From positions 1-64,000 of the forward strand of contig JADHYX010000076.1 of assembly GCA_027604685.1 (NCBI GenBank): 64,000 nucleotides of DNA. The letters are read 5' to 3'. A program made the translations under genes and the position numbers. Positions 50,075-62,499 of the stretch are shown one piece after another (the stretch's first letter is position 1; the number at the start of each line of letters is the position of its first letter). The DNA comes from Lobulomyces angularis (lineage: Eukaryota; Chytridiomycota; Chytridiomycetes; Lobulomycetales; Lobulomycetaceae). The notes under the pieces are model-generated. The model was not told the DNA's origin. It saw nothing but the letters and a program-made list of their open reading frames with translations, and ran no database searches.

Positions 50075-51968
50075 TTATTTAAGAAAATTTACATAATTCA
50101 TTGGCACCCATCTGGAAATTTTCGAAATTATTAAGAAATCTATTTTTTTTATTTTTTAATAAATACCCTGAAATTTTTTTACTTGAATTTTTTTCCATCA
50201 AAATACCATGAACCCAATTTTGCCCATGTTTCTTATTAACTTTCAATAGTTCTCCCTATATTAAAAATAAGTCATATTGTACTTATTAAACGTGCCCCTA
50301 CCTTCTTGATGTTCAGCTCCTTACCACTCCTTGCTTCGTAATCCCACTTAACAATAGCATACTCAATGATACCCTGCAAAGTAGCAACATTAGATTTTGT
50401 TTCATTATCAGGTACAATTTCACTTATATGCAAAGTAGATTCCATATTTTTCACAGGAATCGATTTTATGTCCTCAGTTCCAAAAAAAGCTATATTAGGA
50501 AAGGAAGATTGTAGTGTACATTTTGGCACTAGTGGTTTATCGGATGACGTTGGTATTGATGCGGAAGATTCCTGATTAATGTTCGCAGGGGTTTGGGAGT
50601 TTTTCTTTTGTGATAATTTTGCAGTGTCCAAGTTTTCTGCAATTTCATTTAAAGGCATAATGCAATCTAAAGAGGTTGCATTAACGCTAAAATGTTTTCT
50701 TGAACTGTTTTCTTTATTCATCGTACTTTCACAGGAGGCACTACCACTTGAATTTTCTTTTATAAAAAAGTTTCCATTTAAATCTATGTGCTTTCTCATA
50801 CTAGTTAAATCATTCTGAGAGGGTAAACTACCTCTCTTTTGCTGGTTAAAAACGGAGCTATCTGTTCTTGATGAAGAACTCGTGTAAAATTTGTCATTAA
50901 CAGACGCGTACATTACTTTTGACTTATTCTGCAATTTTCTATTTTTTATTTCATTACTTGATTCAGAAATCTCATACTTTTGAGAAATTTCGTTTTTTTT
51001 TAGAAAATTTTCTGTAAAAATCTTGGCAGATTTTCCCTCTAAACTCCAAAACTTTTTTGGCGCGGCTAAGGAATCATAATGTTTTGTTCCTACTAGATCT
51101 GATTTTAAATTTTTAGTATTTGAATTCAAAAGTTTTTTCTCAAAATCTAAAATCTCCAAATCACGACTTTGCATAGCATTGTAACTGTTTTGAATATCTT
51201 TTATAAAAATAAGTTGCGTATTTAAATTTTTTTGTAGAAAATTCGAGATGTCATTGCTTCCTTTACAAAAAAACTGATAAACTTCAAATTCTTTATAAAA
51301 AATTTCATTTTGATAAGATATATTTAGATTCTCCAGAAGTTTTTTTAATTGTTGTAAAGTTGAATTCTAAAATTATATAAAAAAAAAAAAAAACAAAAGT
51401 TGTTAAAAAGAAATTTTTTTTTTTTTTAAAATTACATTAAACATGAATGTAGGAGAACCTGGTGGAATTTTTTTTTGGGAATCTTTTTCAAGTTTATTTA
51501 TTTTTTCTTTCAATTCTTTTTCGTTTTTTATAAAATAAATTTCATTTTCGTGCAGTTTTTGTGCTCTACTTTCTAGTATTTTTCGAGATGGCAAAACTAA
51601 AACGTTTTGCATCATTTCACTCTTTTTTTTTTATTTTATTAAGAAGATAAAAATTAATGAAAAAGTGTGGAACATTTTAAATTTACTAATAAAAAAACAA
51701 AAAAATAATAATGGAAAAAAAGTTATACCATTGAGTCTATTTGAGAAGCAATCTGAGTAAAAATTTTACCAAAATTTGACAATATCATTGTGTTTTTACT
51801 ACCTTCTGAAAGTAGGTTAGACTCATAAGCATCAAAAGCAGTTGCTAAGTTAATAAAAGTTTGAGAGTAGGAAGTAGCAATTTGTTTTAAATTATTGATT
51901 TGTTTTAGGATGTTTTGCAAGTTGACATGATTTACATTTTTGTTTTTCTCTTTTCCAAAACTCAACAT
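50075..51968 (-). CDS. Coiled-coil (BAR-like) plus C-terminal SH3 adaptor
   Basis: N-terminal exons encode long helices (VNLQNILKQINNLKQIATSY, LATAFDAYESNLLSEGSKN, VLVLPSRKILESRAQKLHEN then EIYFIKNEKELKEKINKLEK) arranged like a BAR/F-BAR-type dimer module. The middle is Ser/Asn-rich and disordered. The C-terminal SH3 is complete once two introns are removed: EYAIVKWDYEARSGKELNIK, KVGELLKVNKKHGQNWVHGI, and ISGWVPMNYVNFLK-stop at 50075, with the ALYDY-like AIVKWDYEA, the W, and the PxNYV motif. Such proteins link membrane curvature to actin or endocytosis. Start MLSFGKEKNKN at 51968. BAR assignment is by helix pattern only; the SH3 is firm. Confidence 0.75.
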
Positions 51969-52101
51969 TTTTTCAAAAATGTGTGAATTTTTGTAAAAAA
52001 AAAAAGTTAAAAAAATCCACCACAGAAGCTAATTCAAATATTTGGAAAATTGATTATAAAAAAATTGTAGTAAATAAATCATTAAGATCTAATAAATTAT
52101 T

Positions 52102-53343
52102 TTAATTTAATTTCACTGGTATGAAATACGAAATAATTCCAGCTGGATTTTCTCCAGAACCAATGAAAACAAAAACATTCAAGCAGTGCCCTTCTACAAT
52201 ACCTTAAAATATAAATATTAAGAGTAATACAATAGGAAGTTTGCTTACATGCAACAACTTGTGTAGGATTAACTGAACCAGAAGCAACAAATTTTATCAA
52301 GTCTTTGATATCGATTCTGGCCTCTGCAAATTCTTCAGCTTCTCTCTTAGATGATGGATGACTTCGAATATCTATTTGTGTAGGATCTACAAAAACAAAT
52401 GAATATTTTACTGAACTGGTCTGTAACAGCATACCCAAGTCAGGATTAATAAGGTTATCAAAAAAAGTTTCAATTTTAACCATGTCTGTTTCAGCTTTAA
52501 TTTTCAATTCCCCTTTCATGTTTGCTGACAAAGTAATAAAATTTGACACGCTTTTCATTCTTTCTATATACTTCAAGGCGTGTAATGGTGGAAGTGTTAT
52601 AAGTACCTTAGTAACAGTTAATAAATTTACATTTTTTTTTTTTTTTTTACGTTTGCTTCGGGAATTTCAGGTTCTTGTAAATCTAACACCTGCACTGGTG
52701 ATAATACCCTAACAGGTACCTGTTGCGTCAATTTAATTTGATGCCCACTGCGATTCTTTAATAAATGATAAAGAGTTAAGTTTACATCTAGGAATAGTAC
52801 ATTTTTAATCTTTCGATCTTTTTTTTTTTTTTTGGTTAATATTACTTACATTTTCGTTGATGGTAAAAAGTAGGCAAGGCAGATTGTTTATTTTGGTCAA
52901 CCTTAAATTAGTTTCTTCACTGTTGCAGCAACTCTTTAATGCCCTTTCAAAGTGCTCTATAAAAAACTCTAAATAGATTTCATTATTATTATTTGACTCT
53001 AAAATAAAATCATCAATAATTAATGAAGGGTCCAACTGGGCGAAAACTTGTACACCTGAGTGAACATCTTGTTTTTTTATTATGAAGTGAATTTGTTCTT
53101 TGGTTAGTCTTAAAACACATTTCTTTGACAACTTTTCAAAACTAGTTGTTAAGTCTAAAGAATAAAACAAAAAAAAAAAAATATATAAAGTTTATCTTTG
53201 TGTACATTGATTTTAAATTTTCTTTACTTTCAATGACCTAAAATGATGAGCATTAAATTTTTAATAAATCTATATATCTTTTCCTAATAATGATTGCATG
53301 CAATATATACCTTCGGATTAGATAAATGACATCGAAATTTCAT
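52102..53343 (-). CDS. HUS1: HUS1 checkpoint clamp subunit
   Basis: Member of the RAD9-RAD1-HUS1 (9-1-1) PCNA-like ring loaded at DNA damage. The first exon reads MKFRCHLSNPK (family start MKFRAKI), joined through a tiny exon (VIE) to TTSFEKLSKKCVLRLTKEQI. Then NEIYLEFFIEHFERALKSCC, LRLTKINNLPCLLFTIN, VPVRVLSPVQVLDLQEPEIP, LPPLHALKYIERMKSVSNFI, ARIDIKDLIKFVASGSVNPT and the final NPAGIISYFIPVKLN-stop match human HUS1 in order. Six or seven exons. The start at 53343 is supported by the MKFR match; a later in-frame start would cut the first strand. Confidence 0.93.
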
Positions 53344-53433
53344 AGAAAATAAAGTTTAAATATTATTTTTTACCAGGGTTTAAAAAAATTTTCAAAGGTT
53401 ATTAATATTTTAAATTAATATCTAATTCAACAT

Positions 53434-55078
53434 TTAATTGGAATACCTACAAAAGGAATTACAATTACTATAAAAAAATAAATCTTCGTTAGCAAGCAAG
53501 TAACCAAATGCCTTGTTCCACTTTAGTCTTTTTTCCTTAACTTCTGTCAAGTAGTTTCTTTTAAATAACGTGCCGTCTGTTATTACATCCACCTTGCCTA
53601 CGCTTAGCACAGTAGCAAAATCTGGTGGTTTAATTTTAACCACACCTATAAAAAATTGGTAAAAAGAAAGTGAACAAAACAAAAGTACATCAAACTTACT
53701 GTTATTAAATATAAATCTTGCAACTTTTCCAATGCTTCTTAATAGTCTCAATTTTGTTGGGTTAGCCTCCAGTAACTTTTGTACATGTACAACTTTCTTA
53801 ACTTTAATTACATCACTTCCTATTAATTTAAAAGTATGTATTGTCCCAAAATTAATGCATACCTGTATCCATTTGCATTAAAAAAATTAATAAATCTTGG
53901 AGCTCATCACATATAAAACCAGTCTCAATTGATCGAATCCAACTCTTTAGACAACTGGCAACCACTCTAGGTTGCAATACAAAATTAGGGTTCTCTTCTT
54001 GCTTCTTTGCTACAAAATTCTTAATTCCTATTTTTTGCATCTCCAAATAATCTTCTTTAATACAACTTGCCCTAAACCATTCGTTTGATATTTTTTTTTC
54101 AGCATCTGTAATAGCTTCACTTAACAAATAGTTTGCACATTCTTCAACACCAATTATGGTGTTTTCTTCAATTGGAACTTCCATGTTTATTTTGTAACAA
54201 GACTGGACAGTTTTTAATAAATTAAAATCTGGAATTAATTCCTCTTTTTGCGATTCATGCGTCAAACTAATTATCTGGATGAAAACCTTATTTTTATAAC
54301 AAATACCTTCCAAATATTTCAGCGAAAACAAACTCAAAAGCTCTTTCATTTCCTAAATTAATTTTTTTCAATTCCCTATTAAAATTCACACTTGATTTAT
54401 CTGCGTTAGCATCACTATTATCAGTAGTAAAAAATAAGCTTAGTATTTTTTCTAATCTAAGTTGAAAATCTGAAAATTTCTCTTCGGAAGCTCCATGAAA
54501 TTTGTGAGTATAAAGCAAAATTTCTTCCGACAAAATATGGAAACTTGGATCCTATTAAAAAAATTTTCATAATCATTCATCTGTTTTCATTTGTTTAGTT
54601 ACAAGAATCCCGTTAGTACAAAGGGTCGCCAATATGATGCATGTTCTGTTTAGGAGGTCTAAACTGTGTTCTTGGTGTTTGTAATTTTTTTTGTTTAGGT
54701 GGTCAAGTACGTTTAAGGCGAACTTCGTTACTTCAAGAATAAAAGCTTCAAAAGAAATATCGTTACTGGCAATTTCTTTTTTTTTTTCGAAGCATTTCAT
54801 ATGACGATAATTTAAATCACCAGACCAAGTAATATTATCATGAATTCTAATTTTGGAAATGACATGTAAAGTGATGCAACAAGCTAATAATGAACGATCA
54901 TAAAATAACAACAATTACAAATATTACCAAAATCAAGGTAATAGACTGCAGTTGGAGTAATTTTCATCTTTTTAGTAAAAAATCCATAAATGTCCCCATT
55001 TACCTGCTCTCTTAGCTGAAAAGAATTTAACTTGTCTACCCAATGCGAAATCGCTTTGCTATTTTCACCAATTAACAT
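53434..55078 (-). CDS. RhoGAP-domain protein
   Basis: ATG 55078 (MLIGENSKAISHWVDKLNSF). The N-terminal half of about 250 residues is helical (EEKFSDFQLRLEKILSLFF) with no recognised domain. The C-terminal half resembles RhoGAP: KINMEVPIEENTIIGVEECA, the Arg-finger-like EWFRASC, QPRVVASCLKSWIRSIETGF (equivalent of HxVAxxLKxYLRELPEPL), and LRLLRSIGKVARFIFNN then VVKIKPPDFATVLS (equivalent of NKMTxxNLAxxFxP). It probably stimulates GTP hydrolysis by a Rho-type GTPase at the cortex. Conservation is low and the usual GIFRxSG is replaced, so catalytic activity is uncertain. Stop at 53434. Confidence 0.65.
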
Positions 55079-55510
55079 AGTTTCACTTTTTGGATTTTAG
55101 GTTTTAGATGCTAAAAAAATGCTTAGTTTTTGCAGGTTGTTTGCAGTTATTTTTTTAAAGTCCGAAGAAGTAAAGGGTATAACAGTTTGGAACAGTCTGA
55201 TTCGAAGCATGAATTTTACTTCACAGCCAATGATAATTTTTTGCAAAAGAATGTTAAAAATTGTTGCAAGTGTTATGACATATCTTGAAAAACTGAAGTA
55301 GCTTTTTCAATATACTTCAGAATCTGTGTCACATTCATTTCATCAAAATTTAAAATAACAACTCTCAAAATTGCTATTTGGATTCGTAGTACTATATTTT
55401 GCATTTTATATCAATATCACAAATATCCTCTTAAAAATATTTTCGTACAGAGTTTTACTGTTTTTATCCATACCCATTTTCAAAACTAAAAGTTCAATTT
55501 AAAACCAAAA
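55079..55510. other. Divergent spacer, RhoGAP / PRR5-like
   Basis: About 430 bp. A + strand frame at 55119-55301 (MLSFCRLFAVIFLKSEEVKG, 60 codons) starts with ATG but has no family match and lies where two promoters are expected, so it is not called as a gene. Otherwise AT-rich. Confidence 0.35.
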
Positions 55511-56712
55511 ATGGGTGTTGATCCAGATGCGCAACCTGTTTATTCCGTTTCCAGTTCTCCTATGAATACTGTCTTAACGTCTACAGGTTATTAACTCCAT
55601 AATTCTGTGTTCCAATGTTTTAATGGTTTCAGTTGGCGTACCACCAACTTCTAGAAAAAATAGCTCAAATTCCTCAATACATTTCATGAATACTCCAATG
55701 TCAGTTTCATCGGTTAACAAAAGTCTTGCAACGCTAAATCCAAAGAATGAGCTCATGGCTAATAATAATGTGGAAACCTCACAAGGAACTAATTGGGTGT
55801 GAAAAAGTCTCTTATGGTGTAAATATTAACTTAATTGTTTTTTTTTAATATTAGCAAGCAATATGTATAAGAGTTTTGCCGATGTTCAAGTAATTCATTT
55901 TACATCAACTTTTAATCTAAATATTTTAAAAATCGAAATGTTTCTAGTGGCGATGGTTTAAAAGGGTATATCATTTTTTGAATATTTTAATTATCTGTTT
56001 CTAGTTGTATGGAAGATTTAAATGAGTTGGTGTTAAATTGGGTTAAGGAAACTGCAATGCAAACTGTGTATAATGATTTAAACGAATTACTTGACAGCGG
56101 AATGGTATAAGATTTATATATTTCTATTAATTTAATTCCTTTTTTTCTTATTACTTAGTTGACTTTAACGAATAGATTGCACAAAACTGATAAATCAGAA
56201 AGTGCGTCTACAAATTCTTTGAACGAATCAATGATTATTGCTGCACGGATATCTGAACTATGGTCTTTTTTTTTTGGAAAAGTACTGCCGTCATTGCAAG
56301 GGGCATTTCTTCCAATAAGAATAAGTTTTAAAATGAAAGGATTGGATTATGAAGCAATTGATATCAAAACAATGAGCTTGGCATCTTTTAGGGACAGTGT
56401 AGTGCTACCGGTTAGCACTCGACTTGAAGGTAGTTTTCTTTTCTAAGTTTTTTAAATGAAGTTTGTAGAGGCGTTCCCAAAATTACCTCCAATAACGGGG
56501 ACGAGCTCTTTGGATGTCTCTGCAAGATTACGCCAAATGTTGCTGGTAATGACCTAACATACAAAATATTCCTAAATTTTTTATAGATTTTAAATAATTT
56601 GACTTCTGGAAATCCAGAATCATTACGACAAACAGCAGAACTTTTAATGGTTCTTAACAAGAGTCTTCAAAAGGGATATCCTTTTGAAAGACAATTATCA
56701 TTTACCTCTTAA
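55511..56712 (+). CDS. HbrB/PRR5 (Bit61) family TORC2 subunit
   Basis: HbrB-domain proteins (yeast Bit61/Bit2, animal PRR5/Protor) are TORC2 components. Splicing gives GTNW-QAICIRVLPMF-NGDGL followed by KGCMEDLNELVLNWV, the family's W-x-x-I-x-x-x-VLPLFNGExLRxxIEDLNxLV block. Next come ISELWSFFFGKVLPSLQGAF then LPIRISFKMKGLDYEAIDIK, TMSLASFRDSVVLPVSTRLE (R-x-L-x-L-x-x-FRDxVV) and SLDVSARLRQMLLILNNLTS. The N-terminus of about 80 residues is Ser/Asn-rich. Seven short exons. Start MGVDPDAQPVYSVSSSPMN at 55511; stop 56710-56712. Confidence 0.88.
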
Positions 56713-57043
56713 GAAAAACAATTTAGATTTAATAATTAACGTATTTTAACTCAATACAAATCCACATTTTTATCATAATATTATAAATAAAATACTTAAA
56801 TGCAAATATGTATGTATATGATAAATAATCCTTCTAACAGTTAGAACTATTTATATGTTACTATGTTATAAAACAATTCTTTGATGAATGGAAAATTAGT
56901 GTAGAAAAATTTTTAAACTATTTTATAAAATAAAAAAAACTAATTTTTGTAATATATTAAAAAATTAAGTTCTGGTAAAACATATAATATATATATTGTT
57001 CTTTAATTTAATCTGGAAAGGATATAGGTATATTTTTTTTTAC
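56713..57043. other. Intergenic spacer
   Basis: Tandemly oriented gap between the PRR5-like gene and the Nudix gene. AT-rich, nothing supported. Confidence 0.35.
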
Positions 57044-58268
57044 ATGAGTTTAGATTCTGTGAAAAATGGTTCCACCTCAGCTGAGATGTTGGCAAGATTA
57101 AAAAATTACGAAGCCATAGTAGATAATTACAATATAACCAAAAGAGCTGCAGTTTTGGTTCCACTTATAGGTTCTTCACCGAAAATTTACAATTCTAAAG
57201 TTCATGATTAAATTTTAGTTAATGAAAATGATGAAGTTTCTGTTTTGTTAACTTTAAGATCAAAATTTTTAAGAACTCATGCCGGTGAATATTATTTTTG
57301 CTATTTTTTCTTACCTATGATATTTGAATAAAATTCTTACTAGGAGAAGTAAGTTAAAAGTTTTTTTATTTTTTTTTTTTTGCTTAATGTAACGAACTAA
57401 TAGGATTTAAAAGGTTGCTTTTCCAGGCGGTAAAAAAGATGAAACCGACGAGTCATTAATACATACTGCACTACGTGAATCACTTGTAAAATATTTAGAA
57501 ATTTTTTCGTTTTAACTTTTTAAACTTTACTGAAAGGAAGAAATTGGCTTAAGTAGTGGAGAAGTTAAAATTTTAAATTTATTATCTCCAGCTTTAGCAA
57601 AAAATAATATTCTCGTAACACCTGTTATTGGTAATCCCATAAAAATAATTAAAGTTTTAATTACATTTTATAGGTGTTGTCGATTATAGTTTTGAACCAA
57701 AACCTAATCCAGATGAAGGTACAAATATACTGATTTTTTATATCAACAATTTGAATTTTTTTTTTTTCAGTTTCTGCATGCTTCACAGTCCCATTAAGTA
57801 GATTTTTAAGCACGGAAGGATATGGAAATATGGATATTAATTGGCTGAGTAAACCTTTTAGAATGCATAAATTTGAATGGGGTAATTTTATCTATTCTTT
57901 TAATATATGATTAAGTTCTATTGGAGCTGGTTATAGTATTTTTGGTTTCACAGCTTCAATTTGTGTCCAAGTTGCTAAAATTGCTTATAGTAAGAATAGT
58001 TTGTGTTTAAATTTTTTTTTTTTCATATTTTCTAGATAGAGATCCTGATTTTGAAATATTTGCTCCAGGACAGCCTACATCTGACTTTACGATAAAGGTA
58101 TGTTGTTTTTGATATTTTTAAATTGTTATTTAAAATTTAATTTTTTTTACAGGAATTGGAATGGGCGTTAGCGGAGTATTTTTTTTATTTAAAAAAATCC
58201 TTCATTAATTTTTATTTAAAATTTCATTTAGAGCGGGTATTGAAAAACCTAGAGTTAGCAAGTACTAG
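57044..58268 (+). CDS. Nudix hydrolase, coenzyme A diphosphatase type (NUDT7/PCD1)
   Basis: Hydrolyses CoA and its derivatives, usually in peroxisomes. AAVLVPLI-VNENDEVSVLLT followed by LRSKFLRTHAGEVAFPGGKK is the UPF0035 lead (VLLTxRSxxLRxHaGxVxFPGGxxD) before the Nudix box KDETDESLIHTALRESLEEI followed by GLSSGEV, with the REx2EE(x)G metal ligands. The apparent in-frame TAA near 57210 lies inside a 48-nt intron (G|GTTCTTC...TTTTAG), which restores the frame. Later exons: VTPVIGVVDYSFEPKPNPDE, FTVPLSRFLSTEGYGN, FGFTASICVQVAKIAYNRDP. The C-terminus spliced as AGIEKPRVSKY-stop ends in SKY, close to the SKL peroxisomal signal. Start ATG 57044. Confidence 0.9.
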
Positions 58269-58426
58269 TTCCAATAACATCTGCAGGATGGTTTGATATT
58301 AATAATTTAAAGAACGGTTTTTTTTTTAAATGTAATGTAATCAGTTTACAAAAAAAAAAATAAAAAAAAAATATAAAATTAAATACATAGAATTATCCTT
58401 CTCGTTCAATTTAAAATCTGATAAAT

Positions 58427-61351
58427 TTACTCCAACCCTAATTTTTCTTCAAATTCCTTCACCATTTTATCAAATTCAATATCAGTCTTTAAGTCTAAAC
58501 CATTTACTTTTTCCTTATTTTCTAAATCATTAATCAACTTACTAAAATTTAAAAAGGTTTCTTTGAAACTTTTAAAGAACAGTTCTCTGTAGCTAAATTC
58601 CCCAAAACTGTCTTCCATTAAAAAGCTTTCGTAAAATAATACAAATTTTTCTTTGGCTAACTTTAGATCAAAATAGTGATCGAATTTTAACAAAATTAAA
58701 ATCAAGTTACTCAGTTGAATTTTTAATTTACTGTTTTTTGTTTTTACAGATTTGAAAATGGTGCAAATAATCTTTGGGATTGTTTCTTCTGGATAACTTG
58801 TTTTGGTCAAAATAATTGATAGCGAGTGGCAAGAATTCCACCGTGTCTGTTATGATATTGAAAATTAATTTAATACATAAAATATTTTTACCTTCACTAA
58901 ACCAGTTTCAACATTTTTTAAAATTAAATCAATAACCAGAAGAAACTTTTCTTTATCATTATCAAATAAGTTAAATCGACACAAATTGCCTAAAGCTCTA
59001 ACCCCATTACATTTACACTAGAAGAATGAAAAATTGGAAATAGTTTTTCAATAAAATAAACATTATCAAATTCATGCATTAATTACCTTTTCATTATCTT
59101 TACTAGCTGAAATAGCGCATTCCAATAATTCTGCGAAAGAATCCTTATTAATGCCAAATTCGACCAAGTCAAAACCATCTTCCCTTTAAAACAAAAAATT
59201 TAATTAAAAGTTCAAACTCAATATTGTACTTTATACTCGCCAGTGACACGCAAAGGTTGGCCAGCGTCCAGCTGCTCCGAATTCTAACGTGCAAATTCTC
59301 ATTTGTGCTTAGATCTTTGAAGCTAGATATAAGGTCTAAATAAAATAACGGATAACTTCTGAAAAATTCATAGTTTATAAAAACTCCAATAGTGCCTATT
59401 GAACTCGATATCAGTTCTTGACTCTTCTCTTCGAAAATGTTGATTTCTTTTCCATCTACGATTTTGGTGGAGGTGTAACTTGTTTTTTCCAGTAAAGTTA
59501 ATAAAAAGCTTAGAAGAAATTTTACTCTTTTTATCTTTAAATGAACAAAATTTTCATTTTTTAAATTTGATAAAATTTCGATGCATAAACTCTTTTGCTT
59601 AATTTTTAGATTAACAGATTTGGTATCATCCAAATTAGGATTTTCAGCGCAAATTAAGATATTTTGTAAAACATTATCCAAAAACTCATCCCAAAATTGA
59701 AAATTCTAAAAAGAATGAAATTTTGTTGATGAAACGTTAAAAAATTATTCATATGGTTTACTCGAACCTGTTCATCAAAATGCCTAAAGCAGGTTACTGT
59801 AAACTTCCGCAAAAAACTTAAACCTTCTAAAATAATTTCATCATTTTTCAAATTATTTGCTAACGCATTGTTAAATTTAAATACTTTGAGCTTTAAAAAA
59901 TCCCACAGAATGAAAAATTCTTCATTTGTAAGGCCGACTATTGCAGAGTATACTGAAAAAAATTCAAAAAGTTGTATGAACAATTTTAGTTCTACTGAAA
60001 AAAGTTCTTCATTTAATTCTTCAATGTTTCGCCCAAATATTTTTAGTTCAAAAATAATCAAATAACGCTGAATAATACTTTCAGAGTCCTCAAATTTAGT
60101 GGTTGATTGGAAACCAGTGTACTCACTTTCACATAAACAGGTAAGTAATTTTAAGCATTCAATTTTCACTTTTGTGTCGCCTATCAAAAAAAAATGTTGT
60201 CAAATTGTTTTTTATCTTAATGATATCATTACCGGCATTTTTTTCTAGAATTTGTATACAAAAATCAAAAACTTCGCCCCTGCTATCTTTAAGTCTTTTC
60301 CATGGTGAATTTTTTAATAACCAGCCAATGCACTCAAAAAATTCTGTTTGCATTCCTGATTTGCTCATATTTAGAAGTTGCTTTGTTACATTTTCAATTA
60401 AATTGGAAGTTTTTTCTGATAAACTCGTAAAACTTGCAGTTGAATTTATTTTTTTTAAACTACTTTGCTCTGCAACCATAAGATATGGCTTACTATATTC
60501 TAACAACATTGACAGCAGTTTGATAGTATCTTCCCTGACTTGCACATCTTGTTGTTTTTTCTGGATTAACTCAAACAAATTATAAAAGCCTGTACTAAAT
60601 TTAGAAACTTTATTTTATGCGTGTAATTATATATTTACCTGGATTGAACATTAAAAATTTATCAGCACATTCAAACCAACATAATTTAAAGTTAAATTTC
60701 AATAGATTAAAAAATGATTTTAGACATATTCTCCTGAGACGGACATCTCTCCCAACTACAAAAATTATTTTTTACTTAAAAATTTTTCGATTAGCACTAG
60801 ATACCCTGTTTTGTGCCAGCAATGTTAAAATTTAAGTCCACATCTGATGCAGAAATGTCTGTTTCACTTTCAGATCTACTATTTGTTCTTTTATAATCAC
60901 TTGATATATAAAACTTGTTTAAAAAGCAGTTCAGCAATAATTTTATATAATCTGTTATGATTTCGTCATCTTTATTATTATTTTTTGTAAATATTTTTTG
61001 TAAGTCCAAAAAAAATAAATTTAAACAATTCAAGCCAGTTAATAATTGCTTCAGGTTTTTATTTGTTTTTAACTTTTTCAATATTAAGTTAAAAGTTGCT
61101 AAATTTGGTTTGGTTGTAGAAAGTAACAAATTTATTGCAATATGATGAGGAACTTGATTTTGCAAAAAATTAATGGTTTCCTCAGTAGGTTTTTGCTTCT
61201 TTAAGCAAAGTTCTAAGTATATCAAAGGAGTTTTTAGTTTTAATATGTGTTGTTGTAAGGATTTAACTTTAATTAATTTTTCCAACAACTCAGTTGATGG
61301 TTTTGCTAAAAATTCATTTAATAGATTTTCTTCAGTAAGTGATGTTTTCAT
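58427..61351 (-). CDS. HEATR6: HEAT repeat-containing protein 6 (HEATR6-like)
   Basis: Large alpha-solenoid of about 930 residues. HEATR6 marks seen: FGRDVRLRRICLKSFFNLLK, SSLKKINSTASFTSLS, RGEVFDFCIQILEKNA, TKVKIECLKLLTCLCE, NENLHVRIRSSWTLANLCVS (VRxRAxWxLANLxD repeat), CKCNGVRALGNLCRF (KxxxNAVRALGNLLR) and TRWNSCHSLSIIL (RWNACHALGN). The C-terminus is helical and acidic (EFDKMVKEFEEKLGLE). These ALGN/ANL repeats in this order are specific to HEATR6. The molecular role is unknown. Start MKTSLTEENLLNEFLAKPS at 61351; stop 58427. Head-to-head with RCE1, with only 33 bp between the start codons. Confidence 0.8.
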
Positions 61352-61384
61352 GTAACTTAGAAACGTTAAAACAAAAAAGGAAAA

Positions 61385-62499
61385 ATGAAATTTTTTATAG
61401 CACTTTTATTATCCACTTCAATCAGTTTTGGTTTCGTTTCGTCGCTGTATTTTTCAACAAATAATCATTTAAGTAGAGATCATCCTATTGTTATCAAACG
61501 ACGGATTAAATGCGTAGTTATTGTTTCTATTTTAACTTACTTCTCAATGTATTTCAATTTACAAAAACTTGGTGTCATCCATAATTTTAAGGTAAGTACA
61601 ATGATTAACTGAAACATTTTATTTACTTATAATTGATAGGATTTAAACTCTGTATTAGGCGTTAACTTCACAATTTATCTACAGCCTCTAATTTTGGTTT
61701 ACATATTATTTTTGGGTCCCATTATACAAAATTTTATATTAAATGAAGTAAGAATCCTTATTTATTTTTCTTTTTTTAATTTAATTTCTAAATAGAAGTT
61801 TTCAGTGTCTCTGGATTTGATTCATCTGAGAAATTTGGTTGTAGTGAGTAAATCTCAAGAAGTTAAATTTTATTTAAAAAATATGAAATTCAATTTTTTT
61901 TTACCACATTACATTTACGAAATAATTTTCTTGTTTATAGGGACCAGTAGTTGAAGAATTTATTTTTAGGTCTTGCATTGTCACAATTTTTAATTTATCA
62001 ACTCACTTTGAAAAATTTAACAAAAAAACTAAGCATTATTATCTAATATTTTTCTGCCCACTTTTTTTTGGTCTAGGTTTTGTTAATTAAAATTTTTAAT
62101 GTAAATTAAAATATTGGTAGCTCATATACATCATGGGTATATTTTATACAAAAGATTAGGGAAAACCAGAAGAGCTCTAATTCAGTCAGTTATTTCCTCA
62201 AGTAATTTCCTTTAAATTTAAAAAAAAAAAAAGATAATAATTTAAACAGGAAAACTTATCGTGTAGGTTTTCAATTTTTATACACTTACTTATTTGGAGT
62301 TGTGGCAACGCATATATTTCTTAGAAAAAAGAGTTTGTTGACCATTATTTTTGCTCACATGATCTGCAACTACTTTGGAGTGCCTGATTTTGAGGGTGTC
62401 AACGACATAATTGACGGCAAAAAAAGAATTCTTTGTTTGGCAGGATACTTGCTAGGACTTTCGTTATTTATTAGATTATTTCCTATCTTGACAACTTAG
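61385..62499 (+). CDS. RCE1: RCE1 CAAX prenyl protease 2
   Basis: ER membrane protease that removes the -AAX tripeptide from prenylated Ras/Rho proteins and mating factors. Glutamate pair in VGPVVEEFIFRSCIVT, then after a 44-nt intron A-HIHHGYILYKRL (His ligands; family FFGVAHxHH), and the last block LTIIFAHMICNYFGVPDFEG with His and Asn (HSFCNxMGxP). Up to eight membrane segments including FIALLLSTSISFGFVSSLYF and ILFLGPIIQNFIL. Six exons. All catalytic residues known for RCE1 (EE..R, H, H, N) are present. Promoter shared with HEATR6. Confidence 0.93.

Noticed and set aside
55119..55301. 60-codon + strand ORF between RhoGAP and PRR5-like genes
   Set aside because: No family, located in a divergent promoter region, and no supporting splice or codon signal.
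57180..57230. In-frame TAA in the Nudix gene, suggesting a pseudogene
   Set aside because: A 48-nt GT...AG intron (donor after CTTATAG, acceptor ATTTTAG) removes it and joins PLI to VNENDEVSVLL in frame.
60172..60585. 137-codon + strand ORF
   Set aside because: Antisense shadow of HEATR6 exons; residue composition mirrors the real minus-strand frame.
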